From Bilabrum cf. latius (taxonomy: Eukaryota; Bigyra: Bicosoecida; Bigyra; Bicosoecida): a DNA stretch of 64,000 bases. Where the stretch lies: NCBI GenBank assembly GCA_965178125.1, contig OZ237750.1, forward strand, positions 744,001 to 808,000, written 5' to 3'. The notes under the pieces were generated by a model. It saw only the letters and a list, made by a program, of their open reading frames with translations, was not told where the DNA came from and made no database searches. The translations under genes were made by a program, and so were the position numbers. This document shows positions 13,931-26,582 of the stretch, in pieces (the stretch's first letter is position 1; every line of letters starts with the position of its first letter).

Positions 13931-16900
13931 ATGCTGTCAATGAACTTGGCGTACGTAGCTGCAGCAGCAGTGATCTGCATACTCGAAGTACAGTCGAGCA
14001 TAATTGATGTTGCGCTAGGAGACACTAGCGGTAATCCCTTGAGTGGTGATTCGGTGCAAGGTATACTGCTTGCTCGAGTTGGGACCGGCTCGTGGGGATT
14101 TGTCTGCGACGACTCGTTCACTTGGAACGCTGCCCGGGCAGCATGCAAACAGCTCGGTCTAGCGCCAAGGCGTGCAGCGATATCGTACAGCTCGGGTGCC
14201 TAGGTCTAGCTCAGTTCGACCAGTTTCACCCTGGACGACGTGAGGTGCTCGCGCCTTGATGAAGGACTGAACTCCTGTTCCTATTCCACGAGCCACAATT
14301 GTGGCGCATCAGAAGGTATTTCTCTCAACTGTCAGGCTAGTGCAATCGATAATACCAGCTGGGAGGTCGCCGTGGCGTCATCGACGGGCAACGTGCTGCC
14401 CAGCAGTTCGAGTGGACGCCTTGCCATAAGGGAGCAAGGCAGCTCTGACGATTGGATGCCCGTGTGCGCCGATGGGTTCCGTGAATCTGCAGCTGCCGCT
14501 GCCTGCAGGGCACTGGGCTATCCGCCAGAGCAGTACAAGCGGGCCGTTACCTTGCAGACCGTGTCTTGGACCGAATTCGGCACACAGCCGACCGTGTCTG
14601 ACCTGACTTGCAAACTGGGCGCCCAGAACCTGCGGGGTGGCTCCTCGAATGACGAGTGCGGTTGGATCCTTCGGGGGCCCGCCACAAGCTCGAACCGAGA
14701 CGCGTGCGACTCAGGTCAGGCGGTGCACATCGATTGCGACACGACAGGGCTGGGTAGTCAGGGCGGGGTGCAGTTCGAGCTGGTGCAGCAGAGCGGGGCA
14801 TCGCAGTCAGACACCCTGCTGAGTGGTTATGTGGCCGCAACGGTTGGACTCACTAGGGGTTTTGTTTGCGACGACAACTTCAATTCTGTCTCAGCAGCCG
14901 TAGTGTGCTAGCAGCTGTTCGGCTTCCCCTAGAGCCGTGCGCTGACGGTCACCACGCGCTCAACGGTGAGCTTGTCACCCCCGATCACTGAGTTTTCCCT
15001 GGAAGATCTCCGGTGCTCTTCATCGTAGAATTACCTGCAGGACTGTGAGTGGAGGAGCACCAGCGTCAACTGCCTGTCGTCCGAAGGGATCCAGGTCGCA
15101 TGCACGACGCCAACAGCGCCAAGCTCTTTGAGCGTTGGCATCGTGCCTGATGCAGTGGCGCACCTTGGCCTGACTCCGTCCGGATCAGTGACGCAGGGCG
15201 TGCTGGTGGCGGCCGACAGTAGCCTGGGCTCGCCTGTGTGGGTGCCGGTGTGCGCCACTGCCCTCGGCTCGCTGCAGGCCTCAGCAGTGTGTGAAGCCGC
15301 CGGATATTTGGGGACAGCAGGGTAGTGGGTGACACAGGCTCCACTTCCAGTCACAGATGGATTGTACAGGTACGGTCTATCCGGCTGCAGTGCTCCTGGG
15401 TCCCGAGATTCCACAGGGAGTTGCGCAGGTTCCATTCAGACCCAGTGCAACGGCAACTAGCCGGCTGGAATACGGTGCTAGGTGGCTAGCTCCAGCATCA
15501 CTTCGGACAGCCTGGAGCTGGGGCTCCTAGACGGTGACTCAAGGACGCGGTCTCGGTCAGCTTTGAGCGCCGGTATTCTCGCCGCTCGCACCTCGACTGC
15601 TGATGCGTTCACGCCAATCTGCGCGGATGGCTGGGACTTGGACTCTGCTGAGGGCACCTGCTCCTTGCTGGGCTTCTCGGTGTAGAGAGATGACATTTCC
15701 TGGGCCACTGCACCGAGGGAGCTCCTGACGTCCATGCGGCACCTCGACTGCCCTCCCGTTGCTTCATTCACGAGCCAGTGCTTGTTCAGTCCTACCGGAA
15801 CCTGCAGCTCCGACAAGCTCATCCTGCTTCGGTGCGGCACGGATGCCCCGCAAGATACGAGCGCGCAAAAGTTCGGACTTGCCCCCAACTCCGGGTCGAG
15901 CAGTCCTGATCCTGACCTCTCGTCCGGCACCTTGTTGGCATCGGGCGTAGGCAACTCTGGCTGGGGAACTGTCTGTGACGACGACTGGGCCGCTGATGAG
16001 ACCAGGTTCGCCTGCTACATGCTTGGCTTCGGCAGGAACAGCCCCATTACATCGTACAGCAGTGTCAACACCGGCACGGTGCGCTTCGTCATGGACAACG
16101 TGAACTGCGAGTCGGATGCTGATTCCTTCTCGGATTGTTCATGGTCGGACTCCCACAACTGCGGGGCGTCTGAAGGACAGTTTATCTTCTGCGGTAGTTT
16201 CGGTTAGGCTGCAATCGCAGCAGGGTCTGGCAGTGGCGATCAATCGGGTCTGGTTGTCTCACTTGCACGAACGTCGACTCCCGGCCTGCTGGATACATCA
16301 CGCAGAGTAGGCGTGCTTGTCGCGCGGGTCTCCGGCACCGGCAACCTGAACCCTGTCTGTGGCGATGGCTTCACCACGCAGACTGCCTTGGTATCGTGCC
16401 GAAACCTGGGCTTCATCACTGGTGAGGACGAGGCCGTCCGGTGGGCCACTTTTACCGCGTCTAGCTCCACCTTCTCGGCGATTTCGTGCCCTTCTTCGGC
16501 TGAGCTGCTGTCGTCCTGCGCTGCGTCGTCGACAACGACGTGCTCGTCCAGAAGCGGTGTTTACGTCATGTGCGGTGACCCGCAGCCTATAACTGACATG
16601 GCCGCTGAGGAGTTCGCGCTAGCTAGCCCCACAGGAGAGCTAGAGCCGTCGTCCGGCCTTGTTGCAGGCACGCTCATCGCCCGGCTGTCAAGCTTCAGCC
16701 CATGGCAACCCGTGTGCGACGATTCCTTTGGAGAGCCCGACGCGCACTTGGTGTGCTACCTGCTGGGGTTCGGCGAGGTGAGCCCCCTGGCAACTTACAC
16801 TGCCTCTGTGGACGTGGGCACGGGGGATTTTTCCATGGACGACCTGAATTGCCCATCAAATGCGCTCTCTGTTGATGACTGCACATACAGCATCAGGGAT

Positions 16901-18964
16901 AATTGCGGGGAGGGGGAGGGTGTCAGTGTTGACTGCGGGCTGTACGCATCCAGCTCTGGCGGGGGCGGGACCGGCACGATCGGAGCTCTTACGTTTCGGT
17001 TACGACCGGAGGGAAACTCGCGCCCGTATGTGCCAGGCGACTCTAACGAACTGTCGTCAGGTATCTTGGAGGCATCCGTGAATGGCGAGGCCTTCGGACC
17101 AGTCTGCGACGACAGCTTTGGCCAGACCGAGGCGGACAGGATCTGCTTGGCCCTTGGCTTCGCCGGATCCTCGGATTTCGATACTGCCGTTGATGCGTCC
17201 GGTGGCAACGACTTCACAGTGGATGATCTCGACTGCCCCTCGGTAGGCACCTGCTCGTACACCACGAACGACAACTGCGGGCTGTCCAGTGAGGGCGTGC
17301 GGCTGACCTGCGAAGGTGGCTCCGGTGGTGGCGGGGGTGGCGGTGGAGGTGGAGGAGGGTCCGGTGGGTCCAGCAGCATCGACGTGTTTCTCAACATTAG
17401 GCGAGACGCGGACATTATGAGCGGGTTTGCCATCGGTTTCCTCGGCATGTCGGCCCTCTCTGCATTCGTAGTCTTCATGGCCAAGGATGACGACGAGATG
17501 CCGGCAACCTGTGCCGTGTGCGGATCTTGGCAGAGCATGGCCGTCGTGATCGGCGTACTGAGCGTTGACATCGAAATCGCTCGCGCCTTCTCGATCCTGA
17601 GATCAGACACTGACGCAAGCTTGTCAGAATACAATGAGCTCCAGGCAGCAGTGGCGGGCCTCGTGCTATTCTCCATCGCGGCGCTGCTCACTTGGTACGT
17701 CAATGCTCTCACGTTGGTCAGCGCTTGCAGCAGTGGGGACGCAAGCGATGATGATTTCTGCGAGTTCCCCCCGCTGTCGGCGTGTATCGGTGTGCACAGC
17801 ATGGTCAGCATGGAGGGGGCCCTCTGCTGGGCCGTCCGCTCGGATGACTTTGGGCTGAACGTGTACAGCGGCAGCACGACCAGTCGCGATTCTTGCTGGT
17901 CGTTTATCGCGCGGATGGCAGCCATTCGGCTGCTTATCCTTGAGATACCCCACATCATCATCTTTGCGTGGCTCCGTGGTAGGTTTGGCAGCTGGTTCTC
18001 GTTGAATGTGGGCATCGCGGCAGCCTCTCTGTCGCTGATATTCACGCTGATGCGACTGCTGTTCTGGATTTCGGACTACGACTCGACCAGCACGTTCGGC
18101 GCACACCTTGACTGCCCGTGCTGCAACTAGGATGACGCATAGCCGGCTAACAATCAAAACCAAGCCCGAGCAGGACCAGGAGGGCCCGACTAGCCGCAAG
18201 GACAAGGGCAGCAGGGGCAACGACAGCCCCCCACCCCGATCGCACCACACTCTGGTGGAAGCTCCGCCAGTAGCTCAGTCCCCCGAGCCCCGGCAAGCGC
18301 TGTATCTGCCCCAAAGCTGCCGGTTCAGCAGCCATCACCATCGGCGCCGGCTGCCCATAGTGGCATGTATCCCCCGCCCGTGCAGTTCCCTAGCAGCGGC
18401 CCGGCGCCAACACCACCTGGCTATACCAGTAGTGCTATGAATCCTTACGGGGGGTTTTCTGGCACCAATCCGCAATATGCAGGTGGTGGGCCGCCGAGCG
18501 CAGAGGCTGCGAAGACTGCGGCTGCCTCATAGCCGGGAGTCGGTGGTATTGGCGCGGGCAGCGGTAGTGGTGCGTACTACGGTGCTCCAGCGGCAGTGGG
18601 TTTGCAGCCCTATCCTGGGCCTGCTGGGGCCGCTGGTGCAGCTGCGGGAGCAGGCGCATACCCTGCCAATCCCTATGGGTCTCCGTACGGTGCGTACGGT
18701 GGGGCACCCAACGCATCGGCAGGGGCCTGGAACGTCGGCGCGACTGGGACCGGCCCACCAGCCTCGGAGTTCTCGGGCGCTCCTGGGTACGACCCGTACA
18801 GGCCGGCGCCCGCAGGGCAATGGAACGCCAGTGTACCCTCTCCACAAGGACAGGGTACCAGCAGCGGCGCACCGGCAGCAGCTGCACCAGGAGGCGCAGC
18901 GCAGTATCCCGGCGCTCCCCCGGGAGGCTCCGGTGGGGCTGCTGGGTTCGGGGCCGCGGTATGA
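13931..18964 (+). CDS. Nine-SRCR multi-pass membrane receptor with Pro/Gly/Gln-rich tail
   Basis: A single uninterrupted 1,677-residue frame if UAG is sense. It holds 14 in-frame TAGs (14201, 14207, 14909, 14930, 15026, 15323, 15458, 15479, 15683, 16205, 18128, 18140, 18191, 18530) and ends at TGA. A signal peptide (MLSMNLAYVAAAAVICILE) leads into nine scavenger-receptor Cys-rich repeats, recognisable from VCDD..., a C-x-x-LGF/LGY core and Cys pairs, ending near 17,310. A poly-Gly hinge (about 17,325-17,370) is followed by about six hydrophobic helices (17,400-18,110) and a tail rich in Pro, Gly, Ala and Gln. SRCR domains bind proteins and glycans at the surface; a receptor role is inferred. 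SRCR proteins normally have a single helix or none, so this membrane part is unusual. No intron is needed. Confidence 0.93.
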
Positions 18965-19078
18965 AAGTGCACTCTGTGCAGGAAATTGTGATACGAATAC
19001 TTGAATGCGACTGTTAGACCGCCATTTTTGTAGATTTAGGAAGAATGCAGATCATCGCATTGCGCGGGCGGGCAACCG

Positions 19079-21012
19079 TCACCCGAACTCTGACCCCGAG
19101 AACCTGGACCCACTCATCGACACGCTGCCCGCCCCGCCACCTCCGCCTAGAGTGGACTCCCCCCAAGCACCGCCAGCCACGCTGGCCCCTACACCCCCCC
19201 TCGATCCAGAGATGCCCAGCGATCGCCCCTGCTTGGCCGCCTCCTTGCGCTGAGCCACCTTCCGCGTCGCCCCTCGCATGTAAAACACCCCCGGCTGGGT
19301 CTTCACGTGCCCCGCAGCAGCAGTGATGGTACCAGCGAAGGTACCTCGCCCCACGCTGCTAAACCCAGGCACCCCGCTCCCAGATGCCCCGAGCCCACTC
19401 GCGGACGCACCCAGCCCGCCGCCACGCATCCCGGCCGACGACCCAGTCCCCATGCCCGACCTGCTGCTGCTCGCTAGACTGCGACTTCCCGATACATCCA
19501 GCCCACGAGACGCGCCAATGCCGGCGTGGCCCCCCGTACTTCCGCCGTGCCTGCCACCAGCAGCAGCACCAGCAGCCGCCAAGGATGGCAGCAGACCGAA
19601 GGCAGCGCCAGAAGCGCCCGCCCCGCCCGCACCCACGTTTGCCGCGTACCAGTCCTAGTCCCGCTTCCACCGCTTCACAATCTCCTGGAAGTCTCTCACA
19701 TACGCCCCTACCACTTCCAGCTCTTTCTCGGCGAGGCCAGCCAGCCTCTTCAATCGCTGCTCGTCTGTCTCAACCTCGTCCGCGCCCGTGCCCTTGCCAT
19801 TGGCGTCGTCTCCCCCCTCGGAATCGAGACCTTCAGTCTGACTACTCTTGGACCCAACAGCAGCAGCCCCAGCTCGTCGCATGGGGGACGGAGGGCCCAT
19901 GCCGCTCTCCTTGCGCCTAGCAGGCACTGACGGTCCTGTCCCAGCTGCGCCGCCGCCCGCAGCTTTCTTCCCGGGAGACTTCGCAGGGAGACCCCCGCCT
20001 CTCTGCGAGGTGTCCCGCATGATATCGTGCTCGTGCTTGAGCCTGTGGGTGAGCCCGCTCTGGGTGCACCGCTGGAACACGTTTCGGATCGCTGCCAGCA
20101 CGATGCCAGTCTCCGACGTGCGGGTGCTGTGACGAGCGGCCGCGTCTGTCTCCGATCGCACGAGGCTGTCTGCCGCGACCTTCTGGGACTCGTACGCCTT
20201 GGACAGCGTGGCAGCCTGCAGGGTCTGGAGCAGCTGCCTGCTGCTGCCATCCTCGGTCAGGTGGTCGATAGCCCTGCGCACCTGCTGCAGCTGCGTCTGG
20301 TTCACCGACTGCTCGGATTCGAGGACTGCATGCTGCTTCTCGAGCTTCGTGTACCTGGTTTCAATCGTATCAATTTCGGGGAACTCGTCAGGATACTTCT
20401 CTTGTACAGTTTTAAGGTACTTTCTGTATCTAACAACTGCGACAGTTTGGGGACGGCAACGCACGCGCTCCGTGGTATCACCGGAATCAACATGTCCACA
20501 GCGCATTGGAGCATAATTAGAGAAGCCTCACCTCTGTCTAGATCCTATTTCATGGCAGTAAGCTCATCTTCCTGGTGCTGGAGCTCCTAACGGAGCCTTT
20601 CAATTTCCCTCTCCTTTAACTGCCTCGCTTTCTCCTCCTGCATGCGACGTTGCAGCGCCCTCTATCGTTTTGCCTCATTATTGGTAATGATCTTGTTATA
20701 GTTGATCAGACTTGTTTGAAGATTGAGATCTTTCTTGCGGAGGCTCTCCTCCCGCCTCCGAAATGCCTCCTCTCGCCTAGCAAACTCCTCTTTCTACGCA
20801 TCCAGAGCCTCCTGGACCTCAAACATCTACCGTCGCTTCTCCAGGAGCCTGGTTGCAGGTGTTACATTGTCAATGAACAGCTGGTAGGTTTCCTATCTGC
20901 GATCGGTACCACATGCAGGAAAATTCCACAAGTAGGCGCTTTCTGGATCAAAGGTCGAAATCCTGCACACGAGCAAAGCATATTCTTACGATTCTTTCTT
21001 TGATCCAGCCAT
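19079..21012 (-). CDS. CCDC42/CFAP73-like axonemal coiled-coil protein
   Basis: Exons 21012-20990, 20962-20532 and 20436-19079 give 603 residues ending at TGA. The body is a long coiled coil with the family's N-terminal signature (TPATRLLEKRR, then a Q/E-rich helix), a central IETRYTKLEKQ-like segment and the C-terminal VVGAYVRDFQEIVKRW helix. These fit the DUF4200 family of CCDC42, CFAP73 and Chlamydomonas MIA2, which act in axonemal dynein regulation and sperm or flagellar assembly. Seven in-frame TAGs sit where relatives have Gln, Lys, Arg or Glu. The last 190 residues are a Gly/Ala/Ser-rich tail not typical of the family. The 95-nt second intron is well supported. The first intron would be only 27 nt, so the start is less certain. 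The gene is divergent from the EF-hand gene. Confidence 0.75.
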
Positions 21013-21148
21013 GGAAGATAAGGGTAGCGAATGGTTGGCCCACTTGCACCTTGCTAGCCGTTCCGTGCATTGTAGCGAGCTGTTTTGATTTGCCAACAAA
21101 CTCAACGGCAACAGCGGAATAGGTTTCAGAGCTTCTCCTCCCGCTAGA
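21013..21148. promoter_or_regulatory. Short shared promoter region of a divergent gene pair
   Basis: Only about 136 bp separate the proposed ATGs of the CCDC42-like gene (-) and the EF-hand gene (+). If both starts are right, the two genes share a bidirectional promoter. I recognise no specific transcription-factor motif. Confidence 0.35.
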
Positions 21149-24100
21149 ATGGGAACTCACGAAGATACAATTGCTGTAGACTTTTCACGATCGGTCGGAA
21201 GACGAGAGAGCTATTCCTGGGGGACCGGCAGAGATGGGCTTCGGCCTGGATAGGACTCTGGGCATCACTTGCTTGCGCCGTATGACCCGTCAAAGAGTGG
21301 CCGGATGAGCAAGGCCGACTTCAGCAAGGCCATCTCAAGATTTGCAGCAAGACATGAAGCCCCTAGCCTGAGCGAATCAGTTTGGAAAGTTGCCAGAGAG
21401 TTCGAGGACAGCCACACTGGGCAAGTGCGCCACGGCGAATTTACGCAAAAGAATTTCGATCGAACCATTGCGGAGGCCGAAGCAGCTCGATCACGAAGCA
21501 TCAGGGATCTTGGGCCTTCTCGTCTGATTCATGGGCCTCTGGGCTGCCGCACGCGGTGGGCCCCGTGGGAGCTGCCAAGCGCAGGCAATGCGGCCCACGG
21601 AGAGGAAGAGTGCAAATCGTCCGACGAAGCAGCTGGTGCACAAGCCACAGACGATGCTGGTGGCGTTAGAGACTCGTCTCTATCTGCTCCTGCTGTGCCG
21701 CAATTGAGTAGCGCTGGCGAGCCGCCCGCCGCTTCGCGCCGTCGCTTCTCCCAGCAGCAGCTGTAGCCCGCTCGCATCGTCACGCTCGTGCCGGGCTCGA
21801 GGAGGCACCCAGGGGAGTACTGTCCGCCCGACATGTTTGCTACGTTGCATCCAGTAGGGGAAATTGTGCCGGGGCGGCCTGCCGATGCCCGCAGCAGTCG
21901 GCTGAGCCCGCGGACGGGGCTGCCCGGCCCGTCGGGCAGCTCGCACCAGGGAGCTTCCATCGTGGAAGGAAGGTTCGCTGGCACCACGTCTGCGAACGTG
22001 CCGGACGCGGCAGGGAAGCGAAGCGGATCTCCGGTCGGTCTCCGGATCGATAGCGGCGGGGCCGCGGGGGACCCCTGGGCAGCGGCAGCTGCGAGCTAGT
22101 AGAACGATGCCTCGGCAACCGGCAACTGCAGCCAGGCGGGCGAGACCCACCCGCAGGCAAACTCCGGACCAAGGAGGGGTGGTATATCCAGGACCAGCAC
22201 GGGCTCAATCGCGCTAGACCGCGCTCGAGACCAGGCTCTGGCCATCTTGGTCCGGGCCAGCAACGGTAGGGGCGCTCGCGTCCGGGCCATGCTGCGTGGC
22301 ATCGACGGAGACGGGGACGGAAGGGTCACTCACAACGAGCTGGGGCGCGCACTGCGCAACAGGGGGCTGGGCATCGAGGCGCATCACGCCAGGGCGCTTG
22401 CTGCTCACGCTGACGGGAATGGTGACGGGGTGGTTCGTATCTCAGACGTGGAGGATGCGGTTGATGAGGTGGCCCGGCAAGGATCCGTTCCGGGGCAGGG
22501 GGGCTCGAGTGCCCCTGGCACCGGAGCCCGCGCCACGAGGCGGCGCGGCGCGGCCTTTGACAATCTGCGGCGAGCGCTGTGGGAGCGCCTTCCGGGGCAG
22601 TCACTGTCCAAGGTGCTGCGGTCTGTGGACGGCAACCGGGACGGGTAGATGGACCGGGGTAAGCTAGAGTCGTGCTTCCGGGCCATGGGCGTTGAGGTGA
22701 AGCCCGCCGACATGGACATGATCTGCGCGCACCCGTCTGTGGCCAGGGGCAAGGGCCGCGTGGACTACGTGGCGCTGGGCAACCTGGCGGCCATGCACTC
22801 TGGCGCAGAGGCTGCCGTAGAGGCGGGTACGGAGGGCGTGCCCGACACTCTCGGCATGTCGTCGCCCGTGTTCCTCAAGTCCGAACAGGGCAAAGAGCAA
22901 GGAAAAGATGGGAAGCAAACCGCAGTTCCTGGGTTTCCAGTGGCTGCGGCAGGGGGACCCTCCGGTCGGCTTGACGTGACCTTTGGCCACACCACGCAGC
23001 CCAGACCGATTGCCTCTCGGGGCATGTCGGCTCGGGTCACGGGCTCGGTAGCTCGGCCCTTCGACTCGCTGCAGCAGCACCAGTGGACGTGCTAGCACCA
23101 CCTGCACCCGACCGTCACGACCCAGCACCAGGACACGGCGAAGGGGTTCGACCCTTCCCACCCGCGCACGAAAGAGGACGTCCACGACGCAGTTGCGAGA
23201 GAGAGGCTGCTGCAGACTGTGCGAGGCGCTTCGATGGACGGCAGTTACGGCGTCCACCAGATCTTCCTCGAGCAGCAGCACCAGCACCAGCACCAGCACC
23301 AGCCGGGGGATGCTGGGACAAACGGGGCAACCAGGAGCATTCCGAGCTCGGATTCAACGGTGTCATACGAGCAGCTCCGCTTGCGGCTGGCTAGGACCGG
23401 GGTACCTCTCAGTAGCGAGGACTTCGGCAGACTCGCGGCCACTTTGGACCCGGAGGGAACGGGGATGGTTCGGTACGACCGCACGTGCGAGGCCCTGGGT
23501 GTGCCTCCTGCCAAGCTGCCGCCGCACCTCGCCAGAAACGACGATTCACAGGACTCGAGGCGCGGCGACCAGCCTCGCAGCGGTGTTCTGGACGTGGACC
23601 ACCCCTGGACCAGGGCAGCGTGGCTCCGTGGGCAGGAGAGCAAGAGCTAGCGCCGGCTGGGGAGGCGCGCGTAGAGGTAGCAAGGGCAAGGCAAGGGCCA
23701 GGACGACGACGAGAAGGCTGGTACAGGTGGCAAGAGCAGCAGCAGCAGCGGAAAGGCAGTCACCGATCCGCCCAAGGATGCCGGCCCTGCCCCTTCTCGC
23801 AGCACGGCTGCTGTCGCCGCTGTCATCTCCCAGGCCCCCCAACCCGCCGATGCACCGGCCCCACCACAGCTCGTTCGTGGCCCCGCGGCCGACTCGATTC
23901 GGACCGCGTGGCAGCGCAAGTGGGGAACCTCGTTGAACACACAGCAGCAGCGGCTGCACGACGGATACGGCCCGGATGGGAAGCCCATTCCACCGCCTCC
24001 ACTGCCGTCCCAGCCCTCCGCTGCTGCCTTTTACAGGCCGGGGACGAGCAACCCTTTGGACATGACGGACCCCACCAAGAATCCCATGCAGCAGCAGGCG

Positions 24101-25210
24101 GATGCATGGGCGCAACAGGCGGCAGAGACCTCCATGCAGATGTACAGGCTGGGCAAGACGGGGGTCCCGCCTGCTCAGCAGGACGGACTGCCAGTGTCAC
24201 CCCGCCGGATGGGCCGGCCGCGACCCATCCGAGCCATGGATGCGGAGGCCAACCAGACGATGCCGGCAGCGGGTGCTCCGTCGCACCTGGTCCAGCCCAG
24301 CCGGCAGTACGTCGCACGCATGGTGCAGGGGCACGCAAGCGGCGAGGCGCGGTCTGGCAGACGCTTCGGTCGCGCGAGGAGCGCCCCACCACGTCGGGTG
24401 AGGGCGGTGCAGGGCATGAGCGAGCATGGTACCCTCGTCCACGGGGAACAAGAAGAAGGCCCCAGTCACGAGCCGTCAGGGCGTGGCTCCACCCACGGGG
24501 AACAAGCAGCGGTTGTGGACGATGGTATGCCCGAGGCTCGCCACATGCTAGCGAGGCGAGCCTGGGCCCAGCGCATGATCATGTCAAGGCCCTCTGCGTA
24601 CTTCCCGCAGCCTGAGGATAGTAGCAGCGGCAATGGGGACAGGGGCAACCACCAGCGGCAGAGAGACGAGGGGCGGAGACCTCGCCAGGACAGCTCTGTG
24701 CGCCAGCAAGTAGAAGGAGCCATACAGGCGTAGCAGGGGGCCGTGGTGGGGCTGAGGAGGCGGACAGCCATTGCCGCCACGGTCTCTTACGATGAGCTAC
24801 CCAGGGACCTCGCTCGAGGGCAGCTAAATCGCTCGCACGTGAGGCTCTTCGACGAAGCGATGCCGTTCGGGGGCGGGAGGGGGCGGGAGGGGCGGTTGGG
24901 GAAGGGGCGGTCTGCGAGCGCGGGCAGGGCTCGAAGGGGCAGGTCAGTGGATGCCCGTGAGTTTGATAGGCGGAGGGACGCGGGGCGCAGGCGAGAGGAA
25001 GAGAAGGAGCTGGCCATCCGTGGGCTGTCGTCAACAGGGGGCGGCTCGGGCGGGCACGACGGCAGGCAGCACGAGGTCGGGAGCGAGCCAAGTGCGCAGC
25101 AGCTGGTAGGCATGATCAAGGCAGGCCAGGCGGAGCGGGAGCACAGGATATTGCGGTGCAAGGCAGCTCTACCAGGTAGTGGTGGAGCGCCACAACCCCG
25201 GCGGTCTTGA
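21149..25210 (+). CDS. Long EF-hand calcium-binding protein
   Basis: One frame of 1,353 residues from the ATG at 21,149 to TGA, with ten in-frame TAGs (for example 21251, 21764, tandem 22097/22100, 22646, 23093, 23648, 23672, 23678, 24731). Canonical EF-hand loops lie at 22,304-22,339 (D-G-D-G-D-G-R-V), 22,412-22,447 (D-G-N-G-D-G) and 22,628-22,663. In the last, TAG occupies loop position 7 between Gly6 and hydrophobic Met8. Degenerate EF-hand-like segments occur near 21,270-21,440 and 23,360-23,500. The rest is low complexity with poly-Gln near 23,270 and Arg-rich stretches. Calcium binding is well supported. Pairing with an axonemal coiled-coil gene suggests, but does not prove, a ciliary role like that of EFCAB proteins. 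I do not recognise a named orthologue. No intron is needed. Confidence 0.85.
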
Positions 25211-25287
25211 CGATTGCAGTTCCGGTTTTCACCGTCCGTTGCGCGGGTGATTTATTGTTGTGGGAATTGTTGCATCGAAAGGCGTAT

Positions 25288-26371
25288 ATGCAGTCCCTCA
25301 TTGCGATCTCTATATTAGCAGTATATAATTCGGCCAGTGTATTGGCAGATACGGCTGCCTTGGACGTTTGTACATGCCAGGCAACCAAGTTTCTAGATGT
25401 CCCTGCTGGGCAAGTTGAAATCACTGGCATGCCAAGTGGGACTGCGTTCCAGAAACTAGGTCTCGCGTATGCTAGTGTGATTCTTGAGGGGGAAGGTCTC
25501 AAGACGAAGACTGATACGCCAATGCTTGTCAGTATCACGAAAGCGCAAAACGACAAGGTTCGAATTGCGATGCCGGCACTGGCCAGCGTCCAGGTCCAGT
25601 CTTCGTTCAGTCAAGCAATCGACTGCCAATACGCACGTAAGATCACTGCCATGCTCGACGCGCACGTCAATTTGTGCGCTGCGACTCGATCGTTTGTTCG
25701 CCATGCTAACGTGTCTGTCCTCTCCGCACGCAGCTGTAGATATCACAAGAATCCTGCTGCTCGTGGCGGGATCAGTGATCGTCCTGGCTTCTCCTGTGCT
25801 TGGATCTTGCTTGCGAGTGCGCTCCGTGTTCTTGGGTCTGACTTTTCTGTTCAGCGCTGCGATCGCTGTAGTCTTCATCATGTACTACGCGTGGCAGTCC
25901 GTAGGTGGCGGAGGCGACGCCCGCAACCTCGCGATCGGCGCGATGGCCCCCCTGGCCCTCATCACCGTCATCCAGCAGCTGACGGGGTGGCAGTTCAGGC
26001 TCGAAGACATGACGGGGAAGGATCTGTTTCCCCCGTACCAGAACTGGCTTGTCGTCCTGGCCATCATGCTCGTGGTCATCGCGGTGGTCGTGGCAACGAT
26101 CGTCACGTCTTGCGTCACAGACCGGATGGTGCAGCAGGCCAGCAGCGCGCTGGAGGTGGCCATGTTCGTCAGTGGCCTGGCTCTCGCGGGGTTGAGTTCC
26201 TCCATGCTGGCCCTGAACGCCGCCATCGTGGCCGTGCTGGCCCTGTCGTACCTTGTGATGACCTGCACCTGCTTCCGGCGAGGGAGCGGCGGCCATGGCC
26301 AGGATGAGGGCGAGCTGGCCCCCAGCACTGAGGCGCATGAAGGGGATGAGCACAGACCGAAGCGCGAATGA
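25288..26371 (+). CDS. Signal-peptide multi-pass membrane protein, possibly NEMP-like
   Basis: Two exons (25288-25636 and 25734-26371; 97-nt GTAAGA...GCAG intron) join to 328 residues ending at TGA, with no in-frame TAG. A signal peptide (MQSLIAISILAVYNSASVLA) precedes a soluble luminal domain of about 95 residues. Five or six hydrophobic helices follow, starting at ITRILLLVAGSVIVLASP, then a charged tail. The order (signal peptide, short beta-rich lumenal domain, about five helices) recalls the nuclear-envelope NEMP/TMEM194 family, but sequence motifs are too weak for me to assert it. The gene lies downstream of the EF-hand gene on the same strand and is convergent with the methyltransferase. 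Confidence 0.8.
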
Positions 26372-26582
26372 TGGTGGAGATGGCGGGCATGGGTGCAGTG
26401 CAGTGCAGCGGCGGGCATGGAGCACCGAGAGCATGGGCTTCCGATGGTTTCCGAGACTGCGCAGCCTTGAAGCACTTGGATCTACCCTAAATTGAATTAA
26501 AACAAGCAGCATAAGTCATCTCCCGCAATTGCGGACTGGCCGTCTCCATCGAGCCACCAAACCCATGTAGCCCAAGCAGTGC

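Noticed and set aside
16795-18045. Long antisense frame (416 codons) opposite the SRCR gene
   Set aside because: It is the complement of a GC-rich coding region with strong domain homology on the plus strand, and its translation shows only composition-driven Pro/Ser stretches.
13931-18964. In-frame TAGs as evidence of pseudogenes or readthrough
   Set aside because: All other features of purifying selection remain (motifs, splice sites, no TAA or TGA, no widespread frameshifts), and the pattern hits essentially every long gene, including IFT140 and GALC. Universal decay restricted to one stop codon is not credible.
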